DNA of 64,000 nucleotides from Marinobacter sp. es.042 (GCF_900188315.1 NZ_LT897781.1:1178001-1242000), one strand, 5' to 3'; positions 44,083 through 53,504 are shown, counted from the stretch's first letter. Numbers and translations: made by a program. Notes: generated by a model not told the origin, from the letters alone.

Positions 44083-45324
44083 ATGACCAAATCCGCAGAA
44101 ACAGCCCATGATCTGGTGGTGTTCGGTGCCACCAGCTTCGTCGGCCAGATTCTTACCCGTTACTTGCTCGAGACCTACGGTGTAGGCCAATCGGTAAAAT
44201 GGGCGATTGCCGGACGCTCCGAGAGCAAGCTCAACACGCTGAAGAGCAGCCTTGGCGACAAAGCTGGGGATCTGCCGGTGATTCTTGCCGATGCCGCCGA
44301 CGACGCAGCCCTCAAGTCCATGTGTGAGCAGACCCGCGTGATTATATCCACGGTTGGCCCCTATGCGCTTTACGGCGAGCCGCTGGTCAAGGCTTGCGTA
44401 CAGACTGGCACGGACTACTGCGATCTCACCGGCGAAGTTCAATGGATTCGCAAGATGGTGGAGCGTTACGAGGCGGAGGCGAAAACCTCCGGAGCGCGCA
44501 TTGTTCACTGTTGCGGTTTCGACTCGATTCCCTCTGACATGGGCGTCTGGTTCCTGCAGAATCAGGCGGAGCAGACTTTCGGAATGCCTTGCCAGGATGT
44601 CCGCATGCGGGTCAAGACCGCCAAGGGCGAGTTCTCGGGCGGTACGGTAGCCTCCATGATGAATGTGGCGAAGGAAGCGGCGGCGGATCCGAAGCTGCGC
44701 AAGGAGCTGGCCAACCCGTTTTCCATCTGCCCGCCAGAACATCGCTCCAAGACCCGGCAGCCCAGCCTCAAGGGCGCCGAGTTTGATAAGACGTTCAACG
44801 CCTGGCTTGCTCCCTTCGTGATGGGCGCCATCAATACACGGGTGGTTCATCGCTCCAATGCCATGCAGAACGCGCGGTACGGCAAGGAATTTACCTACGA
44901 TGAAGCCATGATGACCGGTCGTGGCACCAAGGGCCGGCTGGCTGCTTATGCGATCACCGGCGGCCTGGCGGCGTTCTTTACCGCCTCGGCCATCAAACCG
45001 ACTCGCTGGCTGGTGGAGAAGTTTGTCCCTCAGCCGGGCGAGGGCCCAAGCCCTGAAGCCCAGAAAGCCGGGTTTTATGATCTGCGCTTTGTTGGTCGCA
45101 CCGCGGACGGCAAGACCATCATCACCAAAGTGACCGGGGATCAGGATCCGGGCTACGGTTCCACGGGCAAGATGTTGGGCGAAGCGGGCATGTGCCTGGC
45201 GTTCGATATTCCGGCGGATCGGCCAGGCGGATTCTGGACACCGTCTTCTCTGCTGGATGGCAAGCTGATGGACAGGCTTACCAGCAAGGCGGGATTGACG
45301 TTTGAGGTTCTCGAAACCCGCTAA
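44083..45324 (+). CDS. Saccharopine-dehydrogenase-like NAD(P)-binding protein (trans-acting enoyl reductase family)
   Basis: A 413-residue protein with the N-terminal Rossmann loop LVVFGATSFVGQILTRYLL and VISTVGPYALYGEPLVKACVQTGTDYCDLTGE, diagnostic of the saccharopine dehydrogenase NADP-binding family that includes mycobacterial trans-acting enoyl reductase. The middle part has CCGFDSIPSDMGVWFLQN. Homologues act on lipids or acyl chains; here the substrate is unknown. Its stop overlaps the convergent cydC stop by 4 bases. Confidence 0.88.
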   Translation: MTKSAETAHDLVVFGATSFVGQILTRYLLETYGVGQSVKWAIAGRSESKLNTLKSSLGDKAGDLPVILADAADDAALKSMCEQTRVIISTVGPYALYGEPLVKACVQTGTDYCDLTGEVQWIRKMVERYEAEAKTSGARIVHCCGFDSIPSDMGVWFLQNQAEQTFGMPCQDVRMRVKTAKGEFSGGTVASMMNVAKEAAADPKLRKELANPFSICPPEHRSKTRQPSLKGAEFDKTFNAWLAPFVMGAINTRVVHRSNAMQNARYGKEFTYDEAMMTGRGTKGRLAAYAITGGLAAFFTASAIKPTRWLVEKFVPQPGEGPSPEAQKAGFYDLRFVGRTADGKTIITKVTGDQDPGYGSTGKMLGEAGMCLAFDIPADRPGGFWTPSSLLDGKLMDRLTSKAGLTFEVLETR

Positions 45325-46937
45325 CCACTCAGGTAGATCACACGGTCGGCGCCCGGAAGGGCAGCCGACCCGTGTGCAAGACTGACCACGGTTTTCCCTT
45401 CCAGAAGCGATTCCATCCGTTTTGCTATCCTCGACCGGGTCTCGGCATCCAGGCCAGTGAAAGGCTCATCCAATATGACCAGGGGAGCTGGATTCAGTAA
45501 CACCCGCGCCAGCGCCACTCTTCGTGCCTCGCCGCCTGAAAGCCTGCTTCCGGCGCTGCCCAGCCAGGTATCGAGTTGATCCGGTTCGGTAGCGAAGCGC
45601 TCAGCCAGTTCCATCTGCTCCAGCATGCTCCAGAGTTCCGTATCCGAAGCCTCCGGAGATCCCAGTAACAGGTTGGCCCGCAACGTGTCTTCAAACAACA
45701 CGGTTTTCTGGGTCAGGTAAACGCAATCCCTCCGCGCCAGGCTTCCCTGAGCAACCGGCAAAAGACCGGCTAGCACATCGGCGAGTGAAGATTTTCCGCT
45801 GCCGGAGTGGCCCAGAATACCGATGCGTTTGCCATCCTCAATCTCAAGATTGAAGCGCGTGAACAGCGGCGCGTAACCGGCGTGCTTCACCGCAATGTTG
45901 TCTGCAAGAAGGGCAGTTTTCGGCGGCAATTCTTGCTTTTCGTTTATAGCCTGCCGTTCCTCTTCGCGGCAATCGCGGTTCAGACGCGCCGCGGAAGCGA
46001 TGGTTGCTCCAAGCTTGCCAAAGGCATCAGGCAGCATGGCATAGACCTCAGCCAGCCCGAGAAGAGCGATGGGCAGTAAAACCAGCACAGGCCCGGATAG
46101 CGTGCCCGCCTGGAACAAGGCAAAGCCCGCCCAGAGCGCCAGGACTGCGGAGAGGTTTACCAGCAGATGGGTTCCGGCCAGATGCCAGCCCACACGGGTG
46201 TCCGTTTTTGCCTGCTCTGAGGTTACCTGATGGGCCTGGCGCATAAGCCAGGCAGCATGTTTGCCAGTGCGACCGGCAGCAGTAAGTTCCGAGAAACCTT
46301 CAATATGTTCGATGACCGCCGTTCGCAATTCTTCCTGCCGGTCGCTTTGCCGGGCCGCGAGTTGCCAGGTTCTGAGGTAAACACCAACTGTCGCGACCGC
46401 CAGAGCAATCACAAGCAGCAGTGCCACCAGTACAGCGGTTCCAACATCAAATAGAATGGCTGCCAGCACCAACACCAGGACGGTTACCAGGCCAGCCAGA
46501 GCCGTAGGTGCGATCAAACGAAGGTACAGGGTATCAAGGGCATCGACATCGCTGGTCAGGCGCGAGAGCCACTGGGCGCCACTCAGCTCTCCCCGGCGTA
46601 CGCGCGTGGCGCGGGACAGCCGAGAGAACAGGTTCACGCGGATATCTGTAAGCAGTCTCAGAACCGTATCGTGGTTATACACCCGTTCCAGATACCGGAA
46701 CACCGTTCGCGAAACGGCGAAAAACCGGATAGCGCCACCGGGTACGTAAAGGTTGATGGTGGCCGCCACTCCGGCAGCCAGGAGCAATCCCACCAGCGCC
46801 GTTTTGGTAAGGAACCAGCCAGACACGGCCAACAGCGCAATGCCGGAGAGCAGGGTGGCGAGAATCAGAAAACCACCTACCACCAAGCGTCCGGGCCGAT
46901 TTAAGATCAGCTCCAGCCACGGTTTCAGCTCACGCAT
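45321..46937 (-). CDS. cydC: Glutathione/cysteine ABC exporter subunit CydC
   Basis: A 538-residue fused permease-ATPase half transporter. Six helices occupy the first 300 residues; the nucleotide-binding domain has Walker A GHSGSGKSSL, signature LSGGEARRVALAR and Walker B LVILDEP. CydDC exports thiols to the periplasm and is needed for assembly of bd-type oxidases. The start overlaps cydD by 8 bases. It is the last gene of the cydABDC unit. Confidence 0.92.
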   Translation of the reverse strand: MRELKPWLELILNRPGRLVVGGFLILATLLSGIALLAVSGWFLTKTALVGLLLAAGVAATINLYVPGGAIRFFAVSRTVFRYLERVYNHDTVLRLLTDIRVNLFSRLSRATRVRRGELSGAQWLSRLTSDVDALDTLYLRLIAPTALAGLVTVLVLVLAAILFDVGTAVLVALLLVIALAVATVGVYLRTWQLAARQSDRQEELRTAVIEHIEGFSELTAAGRTGKHAAWLMRQAHQVTSEQAKTDTRVGWHLAGTHLLVNLSAVLALWAGFALFQAGTLSGPVLVLLPIALLGLAEVYAMLPDAFGKLGATIASAARLNRDCREEERQAINEKQELPPKTALLADNIAVKHAGYAPLFTRFNLEIEDGKRIGILGHSGSGKSSLADVLAGLLPVAQGSLARRDCVYLTQKTVLFEDTLRANLLLGSPEASDTELWSMLEQMELAERFATEPDQLDTWLGSAGSRLSGGEARRVALARVLLNPAPLVILDEPFTGLDAETRSRIAKRMESLLEGKTVVSLAHGSAALPGADRVIYLSG

Positions 46938-48642
46938 CGCGAACCTCCCCGCCGGAGACCAGCAGAACCCGGTTTGCCAGTGTCAGCAAGGCCTGGTGAT
47001 GGGTGGAGAAGATCAGGGTTTTGCCGGCTACCGCCAGTTTGTGCAGAGCCTCCAGCACAAACACCTCACTGTCGCTGTCGAGGCCCGCGGTAGGTTCATC
47101 CAGCAGAATCAGGTCATAATCCGCCAGGAAAATACGTGCCAGGCTCAGCCGCCGTGCCTGGCCGCCGGAGAGTCCCTGACCCTCCTCGGATATCGGGCTG
47201 TAGATACCCTGTTGGCGGCTATCCAGCAGGGATCCAAGGCCGACGTTGCGCAGGGCGGTTTCAATGGCAATATCGGAGGCGTCCGGCGTAGTCAGCCTGA
47301 GGTTATCGGCCCAGGTACCCTGAACCAGGAAGCCTTTCTGCCCCAGCCAACCGAACCGGAAACTTCCCGCTGATTCGCCAAACAGGTGGAGCTCACCGGT
47401 ATCCGGTGCCATAAAACCCGCCAGCAGATGCAGCAGGGTTGACTTGCCGCCGCCCGAGGGCCCGGTCAGGGCAATCACTTCGCCTTTTTGAATCGTCAGC
47501 GAGAGATCCTGAATAACGGGCTGATCCGACCGAAAGCGTTTACTGACGGACCGCAACTCGATGCGATCATCCACGCCCGCCACCGGGTTGCTATCCGTAG
47601 ACGTGTCGAAGTGCGCTGGCGAACCAAGCCGTTCAAGAATTTCTGTGCCCGCGCCCATGGCCGCTGCGCGATCGTGATAATGCTGTGACAGCGTCCGTAA
47701 GGGCTGGAAGAACTCCGGGGCCAGCAACAGAATCAGAAGCCCGGAAAATAGCGTGAGATCTTCGGACGGGCCATAGGTGATGTAGCCCAGCAAACCAAAA
47801 CCGATGTAAATGGCGATAACGGCAATGGCCACTGAAGCAAAGAACTCCAGGACCGCCGACGACAGAAACGCAATCCGCAGCGTTTTCATGGTAACGCGCC
47901 GATAGTGATCGGACCGTTTGCGAATGAGTTCTGCAGCACCCGTCGTCTGGCCAAACAACTGCAGGGTGGTTAGGCCGCGCACCTTGTCCAGAAACTGTCC
48001 GGAGAGCCGGCTGATGGTCTCGAAGTGCTGCTGGTTTAGCTTTTCCGCGCCCATGCCCACCAGCGCCATGAACAGCGGAATCAGCGGTGCAGACAACAGC
48101 AGGAAAATACCTGCCAGCCAGTCCAGCCAGAACACGAGAACGAGGATCAGCAGCGGCACGATCATCGACAGCGTCATTTGCGGCAGAAAACGGGCGAAAT
48201 AACCGTGCAGTGCTTCCACGTGGTCAATCCATTCCCGGGCAAGGGTGCCTGCCGAGGATTGGCCCAGCTCTACCGGGCCGGTAGCCTGCCAGTGTTTGTG
48301 GAGCTGACGCCTGGCATCCCGCCGCACCTGTTCGCTGCAACGGGCTGCAAAACGCGTCTGAAAGCCCTGGCCAAGGGCCCGAACCACCAGTGCGAGAATC
48401 AGCGCGAGGAAGAGGGGGGTGAGGTCCGCAATCGGGACCTCGTCAATCACGCCCAGATGAATGATCCGGGCCAACAACACCATCTGGATGATGGTGGCTA
48501 TGCCGGCCACTGTGCCCGCAGCAACAGTACTGCGGATCCAGAGGCGATTGCCGAGGGCAAGCTGCGCGAGCCAGCCTTTGACGGCTTTCTGGTCAGTGGC
48601 GGAGGAGTCTCCCCCGCCATCATTGGCCAGTGGCTCCACCAT
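46930..48642 (-). CDS. cydD: Glutathione/cysteine ABC exporter subunit CydD
   Basis: A 570-residue half transporter, partner of CydC. The membrane domain precedes a nucleotide-binding domain with Walker A GPSGGGKSTLL, signature LSGGQARRLSLAR and Walker B LILLDEPTAGLD. It begins immediately after the cydB stop with no gap. An N-terminal hydrophilic extension of about 30 residues precedes the first helix; a later start is possible. Confidence 0.92.
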   Translation of the reverse strand: MVEPLANDGGGDSSATDQKAVKGWLAQLALGNRLWIRSTVAAGTVAGIATIIQMVLLARIIHLGVIDEVPIADLTPLFLALILALVVRALGQGFQTRFAARCSEQVRRDARRQLHKHWQATGPVELGQSSAGTLAREWIDHVEALHGYFARFLPQMTLSMIVPLLILVLVFWLDWLAGIFLLLSAPLIPLFMALVGMGAEKLNQQHFETISRLSGQFLDKVRGLTTLQLFGQTTGAAELIRKRSDHYRRVTMKTLRIAFLSSAVLEFFASVAIAVIAIYIGFGLLGYITYGPSEDLTLFSGLLILLLAPEFFQPLRTLSQHYHDRAAAMGAGTEILERLGSPAHFDTSTDSNPVAGVDDRIELRSVSKRFRSDQPVIQDLSLTIQKGEVIALTGPSGGGKSTLLHLLAGFMAPDTGELHLFGESAGSFRFGWLGQKGFLVQGTWADNLRLTTPDASDIAIETALRNVGLGSLLDSRQQGIYSPISEEGQGLSGGQARRLSLARIFLADYDLILLDEPTAGLDSDSEVFVLEALHKLAVAGKTLIFSTHHQALLTLANRVLLVSGGEVRDA

Positions 48643-49644
48643 TCAGTGGTATCCCTCGCCGGCTCGGACCTTGCCCCGGAAGACCCAGTAGGTCCACGCG
48701 GTATAGGCCAACACGATCGGGATTACGAACAGCAGGCCCAACAGCAGGAACAGCTGGGATTCGTAGGCAGACGCGGCGTCCCAGAGGGTGTATTCCGGCG
48801 GAACCACATACGGCCAGCGGCTGACCACCAGGCCAAGGTAGGTGGTTATGAACAGCCCCATGGTGGCGACGAACGGCATGCCGTCCCGGCGATCACGCAC
48901 TGAACGATAAATCTGGATAGCGCACAGCAGTGTAAGAACCGGCAGAATCCAGATAATGCTCAGGTTAGAGAACCAGCGCTCACGGACCATTTCGTCCACG
49001 AACGGTGTCCAGACTCCAATGATGCCAAAGACAACCAGCACCGCCAGCAGCAGAGGCACGGTGATCTTGTAGGCCCACTGCTGCAGATAACCCTCGGTCT
49101 TCATGATCAGCCAGGTGGAGCCGAGCAGGGCATAGCCAGCCAGCATGCCCAGGCCCGTCAGTACCGTGAACGGCGTGAGCCAATCCAGTGCACCGCCCAC
49201 GTAAACCCCGTTTGCGGTCTCAAAACCCTGGATATAGGCGCCAACCACAGCGCCCTGAGCGAAAGAGGCGACGGTAGAACCGCCTGCAAACGCCCAGTTC
49301 CACAGATAACGCGAGGTGCGGGCCTTGAACCGGAACTCGAACGCCACGCCCCGGAAGATCAGCCCGGCCAGCAGCAGGAACACACCAATGTACAGCGCCG
49401 GCAGGAAGATGGAATACACCATCGGGAAGGCAGCAAGAAGGCCGGCACCACCGAGCACCAACCAGGTTTCGTTACCGTCCCACACCGGTGCCACCGAGTT
49501 CATCATGGTGTCCCGGGCTTCCTCATTCGGGGCGAAAGGAAAGAGAATTCCGACGCCCAGATCGAAGCCGTCCATCAACACATACATGATGATGCCGAAG
49601 CCAATAATGAATGCCCAGATAAGAGGCAGATCAAACAGTTCCAT
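48643..49644 (-). CDS. cydB: Cytochrome bd-type quinol oxidase subunit II
   Basis: A 333-residue CydB with about eight helices. The N-terminus LPLIWAFIIGFGIIMYVLMDGFDLGVGILFPF is characteristic, with MNSVAPVWDGNETWLVLGG next. It starts two bases after the cydA stop. No cydX-like small gene lies between cydB and cydD. Confidence 0.94.
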   Translation of the reverse strand: MELFDLPLIWAFIIGFGIIMYVLMDGFDLGVGILFPFAPNEEARDTMMNSVAPVWDGNETWLVLGGAGLLAAFPMVYSIFLPALYIGVFLLLAGLIFRGVAFEFRFKARTSRYLWNWAFAGGSTVASFAQGAVVGAYIQGFETANGVYVGGALDWLTPFTVLTGLGMLAGYALLGSTWLIMKTEGYLQQWAYKITVPLLLAVLVVFGIIGVWTPFVDEMVRERWFSNLSIIWILPVLTLLCAIQIYRSVRDRRDGMPFVATMGLFITTYLGLVVSRWPYVVPPEYTLWDAASAYESQLFLLLGLLFVIPIVLAYTAWTYWVFRGKVRAGEGYH

Positions 49645-49646
49645 AA

Positions 49647-51077
49647 TCAGTGACCTCCCTGGCTGGCCGGTTTACCGTGATGCTGGTCTTCATCAATCTC
49701 AAAAGGCACGTGTGCGGCAGAGAACGGACGTTTCGGCCGTTCGGCCTCGTGCTCGTCTTCATCCTGGTCTTCGAGACCGACATAAAGCACGCGCATCAGG
49801 TAATACACGCCGGCAGAGAACACCAGGGCGTACACCACGACATAGCCGATAAGTGTGAACAGAGCCATACCACCGGTCAGTGACGGGGTCAGGGCCTCGG
49901 CCTGGGTCATCTGGCCATACACCAGCCAGGGCGCCCGACCTACCTCGGTCACAAACCAGCCGGTCAGCACAGCAAAGAAAGGCGCAATGCTCATAAAGCG
50001 CATGCCCTGCAGGAACCAGTTGGTGCGCCAGTATCTACCGCCGGCACGCAGAACCAGTCCAGTAAGCGCGAAGGCGATCATCAGCAAGCCAATGCCCACC
50101 ATGATGCGGAACGACCAAAACACGATTACGACGGGTGGCTGCTCTTCAACCGGCACCGCGCTTACGCCCGGTACTTCACCGTCCCATTCGTGGGTGAGGA
50201 TGAAACTGGCAAGACTCGGAATGCCAATCTCGAACAGGTTACGCTGGTTTTCCTGATCGGGAATGGCAAACAGCAGCAACGGCACATTGCGGGAGGTTTC
50301 CCAGTTACCTTCCATGGCCGCTACTTTGGTCGGCTGGTGCTCCAGAGTGTTCAGGCCATGGAAATCCCCCAGGACTGCCTGTGCAGGGGCAATGAACAGC
50401 AACAGCCAAAGACACATGGACAACGCTTTCTTGTTCGCCTCAACCTCGCGGCCGCGCAGCAGGTACCAGGCGCTTACACCGGCCACCACAAAGCCACCGG
50501 TCAGGAAGGAGGCCAGTGCCATGTGGGCGAAGCGGTAGGGGAAAGAGGGATTGAAGAGCGCCTCGCTCCAGGAAGTGACGTAGAACACGCCGTCGCGAAG
50601 TTCGGTGCCGGCCGGAGTCTGCATCCAGCTGTTGGCCGAGAGAATCCAGAACGACGAAATAAAGGTGCCGGTGGCAACCATGATAGCGGCAAACAGGTGA
50701 ACACCAGCGGGCACCTTGTCGCGACCAAACAGGAGCACCCCGAGGAACGCCGCTTCCAGGAAGAACGCGGTCACCACCTCGTAACTGAGAACAGGGCCCA
50801 AGAAGTTGGCGGAAGCCTGGGCGAAGTTACTCCAGTTGGTTCCGAACTGGAACGACATCACGATGCCCGAGACCACCCCCATGCCGAACACCACGGCAAA
50901 CACCTTGGTCCAGAAGGCAGAGAGCTTCACCCATGACGGATTACCTGTTTTGAAGGCCAGGCCCTCGAGTACCGCAATGTAAGAAGCGAGGCCGATGGTA
51001 AACACCGGAAAAATGGCGTGAAATGACACCACGAACGCGAACTGGATTCGCGATAGAATTAGGGGATCAAGTTCCAT
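49647..51077 (-). CDS. cydA: Cytochrome bd-type quinol oxidase subunit I (probably cyanide-insensitive type)
   Basis: A 476-residue CydA. Motifs: SRIQFAFVVSFHAIFPVFTIG with the heme-binding His, GTNWSNFAQASANFLGPVLSYEVVTAFFLEAAFLGVLLFG, and the quinol-binding Q-loop, which is short (the sequence around PDQENQRNLFEIGIPSLASFILTH). The short loop and overall length fit the CIO/CioA branch of pseudomonads. GGAGGG precedes the ATG. First gene of cydABDC; a possible FNR-like site lies 155 bases upstream. Confidence 0.93.
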   Translation of the reverse strand: MELDPLILSRIQFAFVVSFHAIFPVFTIGLASYIAVLEGLAFKTGNPSWVKLSAFWTKVFAVVFGMGVVSGIVMSFQFGTNWSNFAQASANFLGPVLSYEVVTAFFLEAAFLGVLLFGRDKVPAGVHLFAAIMVATGTFISSFWILSANSWMQTPAGTELRDGVFYVTSWSEALFNPSFPYRFAHMALASFLTGGFVVAGVSAWYLLRGREVEANKKALSMCLWLLLFIAPAQAVLGDFHGLNTLEHQPTKVAAMEGNWETSRNVPLLLFAIPDQENQRNLFEIGIPSLASFILTHEWDGEVPGVSAVPVEEQPPVVIVFWSFRIMVGIGLLMIAFALTGLVLRAGGRYWRTNWFLQGMRFMSIAPFFAVLTGWFVTEVGRAPWLVYGQMTQAEALTPSLTGGMALFTLIGYVVVYALVFSAGVYYLMRVLYVGLEDQDEDEHEAERPKRPFSAAHVPFEIDEDQHHGKPASQGGH

Positions 51078-51185
51078 GGGAACCCTCCGGTAACGATCAC
51101 ATCATAACAAACGGGCCCAGCGAACCCGTTCAGCCGCTGCCTTAGCTCTGATTGTTATATTGTTATTACCGGCAGATGGTTACTA

Positions 51186-51205
51186 TGCTACTAAATAAAG
51201 TAGCA
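51186..51205. promoter_or_regulatory. Inverted repeat upstream of cydA
   Basis: Arms TGCTACT and AGTAGCA pair perfectly around AAATAA, about 110 bases upstream of the cydA start. Candidate operator in the divergent cydA/methyltransferase gap. Confidence 0.4.
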
Positions 51206-51232
51206 CTTTCGATAGGGCCGATTGTCGCACCC

Positions 51233-51246
51233 TTGATTTAAAACAA
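51233..51246. promoter_or_regulatory. FNR/ANR-like site
   Basis: TTGAT-TTAA-AACAA matches the FNR/ANR consensus TTGAT-N4-ATCAA at nine of ten positions. It lies 155 bases upstream of cydA and 14 bases before the methyltransferase start. ANR controls the cio operon in Pseudomonas aeruginosa, so an oxygen-responsive role is plausible but unproven. Confidence 0.4.
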
Positions 51247-51260
51247 TTATGGTGATGCCG

Positions 51261-51902
51261 ATGAGCTTTTACGAAGACAGAATACTGCCTCACATCATAG
51301 ACCGGGCTTGCTCAATGGGCCAGGTGATGAAACTTCGTAGCCAGGTGGTTCCCCATGCCAAAGGTGTCGTCCTGGAGGTGGGCATGGGCTCCGCCATCAA
51401 CATGGAATTCTACAACGCCCACAACGTCGATATGGTGTACGGCCTGGAGCCCTCAGAAGGCATGCGTAGAAAGGCCCTGCCAAACCTTGCCAAAACTCCA
51501 ATAAAGGTAGAATGGCTGGATCTGCCCGGGGAGAAAATCCCTCTGGACGACAACTCCGTGGACACCGTTCTGCTGACCTTCACGCTGTGCACGATCCCCG
51601 ACTGGAACGCCGCTCTTCAACAGATGCGCCGAGTCCTCAAACCCGGCGGTGAACTCCTGTTCCTGGAACACGGCGAATCGCCCCACGATGACACGAGAAA
51701 ATGGCAAAACCGCATCACCCCGGGCTGGAAAAAGCTGGCCGGCGGCTGCCACCTGAACCGACACATCGCAGACCTGATCCGTCACGCCGGCTTTGAAATT
51801 CAGGAACTGGAAAACCTTTACATCCCCAAGGCACCGAAAATCGCGGGATACATTTATAAGGGCAGGGCGATCAACCCGCTAGAGACCAGCCCGGCAGCCT
51901 GA
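51261..51902 (+). CDS. Class I SAM-dependent methyltransferase (UbiE/PmtA-like)
   Basis: A 213-residue methyltransferase. The cofactor loop VVLEVGMGSAINMEFY is followed by YGLEPSEGMRRKA, LTFTLCTIPDWNAALQQMRRVLKPGGELLFLEHG. The family includes phospholipid and ubiquinone methyltransferases. The start is the ATG at 51261, GGTGAT being just upstream; an ATG at 51249 lacks a binding site. Substrate unknown. It lies upstream of tRNA-Leu. Confidence 0.82.
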   Translation: MSFYEDRILPHIIDRACSMGQVMKLRSQVVPHAKGVVLEVGMGSAINMEFYNAHNVDMVYGLEPSEGMRRKALPNLAKTPIKVEWLDLPGEKIPLDDNSVDTVLLTFTLCTIPDWNAALQQMRRVLKPGGELLFLEHGESPHDDTRKWQNRITPGWKKLAGGCHLNRHIADLIRHAGFEIQELENLYIPKAPKIAGYIYKGRAINPLETSPAA

Positions 51903-51977
51903 TAGTGCGGGCAGAATCCGAATTGCGTTACCCCACGCAGACTTATACAATTCTGCCCGTCAAAACCTTCCCCGAAT

Positions 51978-52064
51978 GCTCCGGTGGTGAAATTGGTAGA
52001 CACAAGAGACTTAAAATCTCTCGACCGTTAGGTCGTGCCGGTTCGATTCCGGCCCGGAGCACCA
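51978..52064 (+). tRNA. tRNA-Leu (anticodon UAA)
   Basis: An 87-base class II tRNA. Acceptor arms GCTCCGG and CCGGAGC pair, followed by A and an encoded CCA. The anticodon stem-loop is AGAGA-CTTAAAA-TCTCT, giving anticodon TAA. A long variable arm (CGACCGTTAGGTCG) and the T-loop GTTCGATTC are present. Confidence 0.96.
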
Positions 52065-52150
52065 CCTTTGTAACCTTCCGAAGCGCGCCGGTAATCAGTG
52101 CTCTTCCAGTCTCAGATAGTTATCGTTTCCGAGGTTCTTAAACGAGAAAA

Positions 52151-52168
52151 GCCAACCCGGGGGCTGGC
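52151..52168 (-). terminator. Intrinsic terminator of the PEP-CTERM gene
   Basis: On the minus strand GCCAGCC and GGTTGGC (one G-U pair) form a hairpin followed by TTTTCTC, about 20 bases beyond the stop codon. Confidence 0.65.
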
Positions 52169-52189
52169 CTCACTGACACCAAATGGCGA

Positions 52190-52765
52190 TCATTGCATTT
52201 TTTTTCGACGCGCCACGACGAGACCTGAGAGTCCAAGTCCCAACAGAGCAAGGGTGCCGGGTTCAGGAACACTCTTTGCCTCACCTTTCCAGATAACGCC
52301 TGTCGCGTAGTTTTCACTATTGGTTACATAAAAGTTGAGTCTCCCATCGCCTGCAATAAGAGGGGACCCGCCCAACAGATCTACGACGTCGATAACCTTC
52401 GTCCACGGAGAGCTGATGTTGTAGTCTTCAGAGTCAAAGATCGTTTGGCCTTTGCTTTTGATTATCAGATCGTCATCGTAGGAGACAAACAATGAGTGGA
52501 TGATCGCGTCTGTGCCAGTTTTGTTGAGGTCTTCCTCCCAAATCCTGTAACCCGCGTTATCGACCCACCAGCTAGCCTGATCCTGTATCCAGTCTGCCCC
52601 ATCAAGAGCTGTGCCGGTAGGATCGACATAGGTTCCGACTGTTTGCCCAGAAAGAGTACATCCAACGCATTCGTCCCCGAGGCTGGACATGAAAGGAATT
52701 GCGTGTGCAATGGCGGATGTAAAGCTGAGTACAGCTGTTGCTGCTATTAGGCTCAGTGTCTTCAT
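52190..52765 (-). CDS. PEP-CTERM sorting domain protein
   Basis: A 191-residue exported protein. An N-terminal signal peptide (residues 1-22, ending AIAHA) is followed by a beta-rich body with two nearby cysteines (DECVGC), and at the C-terminus the PEP-CTERM signal VPEPGTLALLGLGLSGLVVARRKK: motif, hydrophobic helix and basic tail. Such proteins are cleaved by exosortase and usually sent to the cell surface or biofilm matrix. No exosortase lies in the window. Base composition looks more A/T-rich than neighbouring genes. Confidence 0.9.
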   Translation of the reverse strand: MKTLSLIAATAVLSFTSAIAHAIPFMSSLGDECVGCTLSGQTVGTYVDPTGTALDGADWIQDQASWWVDNAGYRIWEEDLNKTGTDAIIHSLFVSYDDDLIIKSKGQTIFDSEDYNISSPWTKVIDVVDLLGGSPLIAGDGRLNFYVTNSENYATGVIWKGEAKSVPEPGTLALLGLGLSGLVVARRKKMQ

Positions 52766-53103
52766 ATGCTTTCCCTTAGTTCTCCGGTGAATTATTCCTT
52801 TTGCCAGACGGAAGCGAATTACGCTTCAGTGGCGCCTTAACCAAGCATTTATTACGCCGACAAGAAAATAACTATGGAAAACATATAGATGGAAAAACCT
52901 TTTTCATTTAGAGCAAAGCGCCATCTCAAATACGTAAAGAATTCCGACACTCCCTCAGTTTGTGGGGATTTTGGTCCCAATAAAGCAATGACAGAGAACC
53001 AGTCAATTGACCTGATTCTCCAGGTCTGAAAGCAAGTGATCGAAGCTCTTACGCCTGCCGTAAGCTTTAACTCAATGTTTTCCGCACGAGGAGACGGAAC
53101 GCC
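52766..53103. other. Intergenic region, A/T-rich
   Basis: This 338-base gap separates the PEP-CTERM gene from the divergent 120-residue hypothetical gene. It is clearly more A/T-rich than most of the window. I find no convincing gene, RNA, repeat or phage remnant; a minus-strand frame at 52852-53133 runs across the next start region and looks spurious. Promoters of both flanking genes must lie here. Confidence 0.5.
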
Positions 53104-53466
53104 ATGGCCGAAGTTGAAGCTATCGGTAAGCAAATCGCAGATTATGTGAACGATCCCATCGAGAAAGCCAAGAGGCTGATAGTAACGCCAGTGGGGCAGG
53201 CCAGAATGATTGTGTGTACGGCATCACCCGGCCAGGGTGCCTCGTCGGCGATTGAAGCGGCAAACAGTCTGCTTTCGGACGATGATCAGATAGCGCTGGT
53301 CGAAGATGTCAGTGAACTGACAGATCCTGCGCAGGTGGTTTCCATCATCAATGATGGTGGTATCGAGACCGAAAAGGGGTTCCATGTGGCTTTCAGTCTT
53401 TCTGACGAGACGATTGCAAGGCAGGTGGAGAAAGAGCTCGACCTCAAGGTTTTTACGGGGCAATAG
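53104..53466 (+). CDS. Hypothetical protein, 120 residues
   Basis: A soluble protein with an excellent GAGGAGACGG upstream of its ATG. Visible segments are IGKQIADYVNDPIEKAKRLIVTPVGQARMIVCTASPGQGAS and VEDVSELTDPAQVVSIINDGGIE. It looks like a small alpha/beta fold. I do not recognise a family. A hairpin (ACGGGGC/GCCCCGT) straddles its stop codon. It converges on the crotonase gene. Confidence 0.7.
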   Translation: MAEVEAIGKQIADYVNDPIEKAKRLIVTPVGQARMIVCTASPGQGASSAIEAANSLLSDDDQIALVEDVSELTDPAQVVSIINDGGIETEKGFHVAFSLSDETIARQVEKELDLKVFTGQ

Positions 53467-53504
53467 CCCCGTCTGTTGGATAGGCGGCCATTTGGCCCCT
53501 GCCA

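Noticed and set aside
53455..53472. Hairpin at the end of the 120-residue hypothetical gene as a terminator
   Set aside because: The stem is good but neither strand has a U-tract after it, so a terminator call is not justified.
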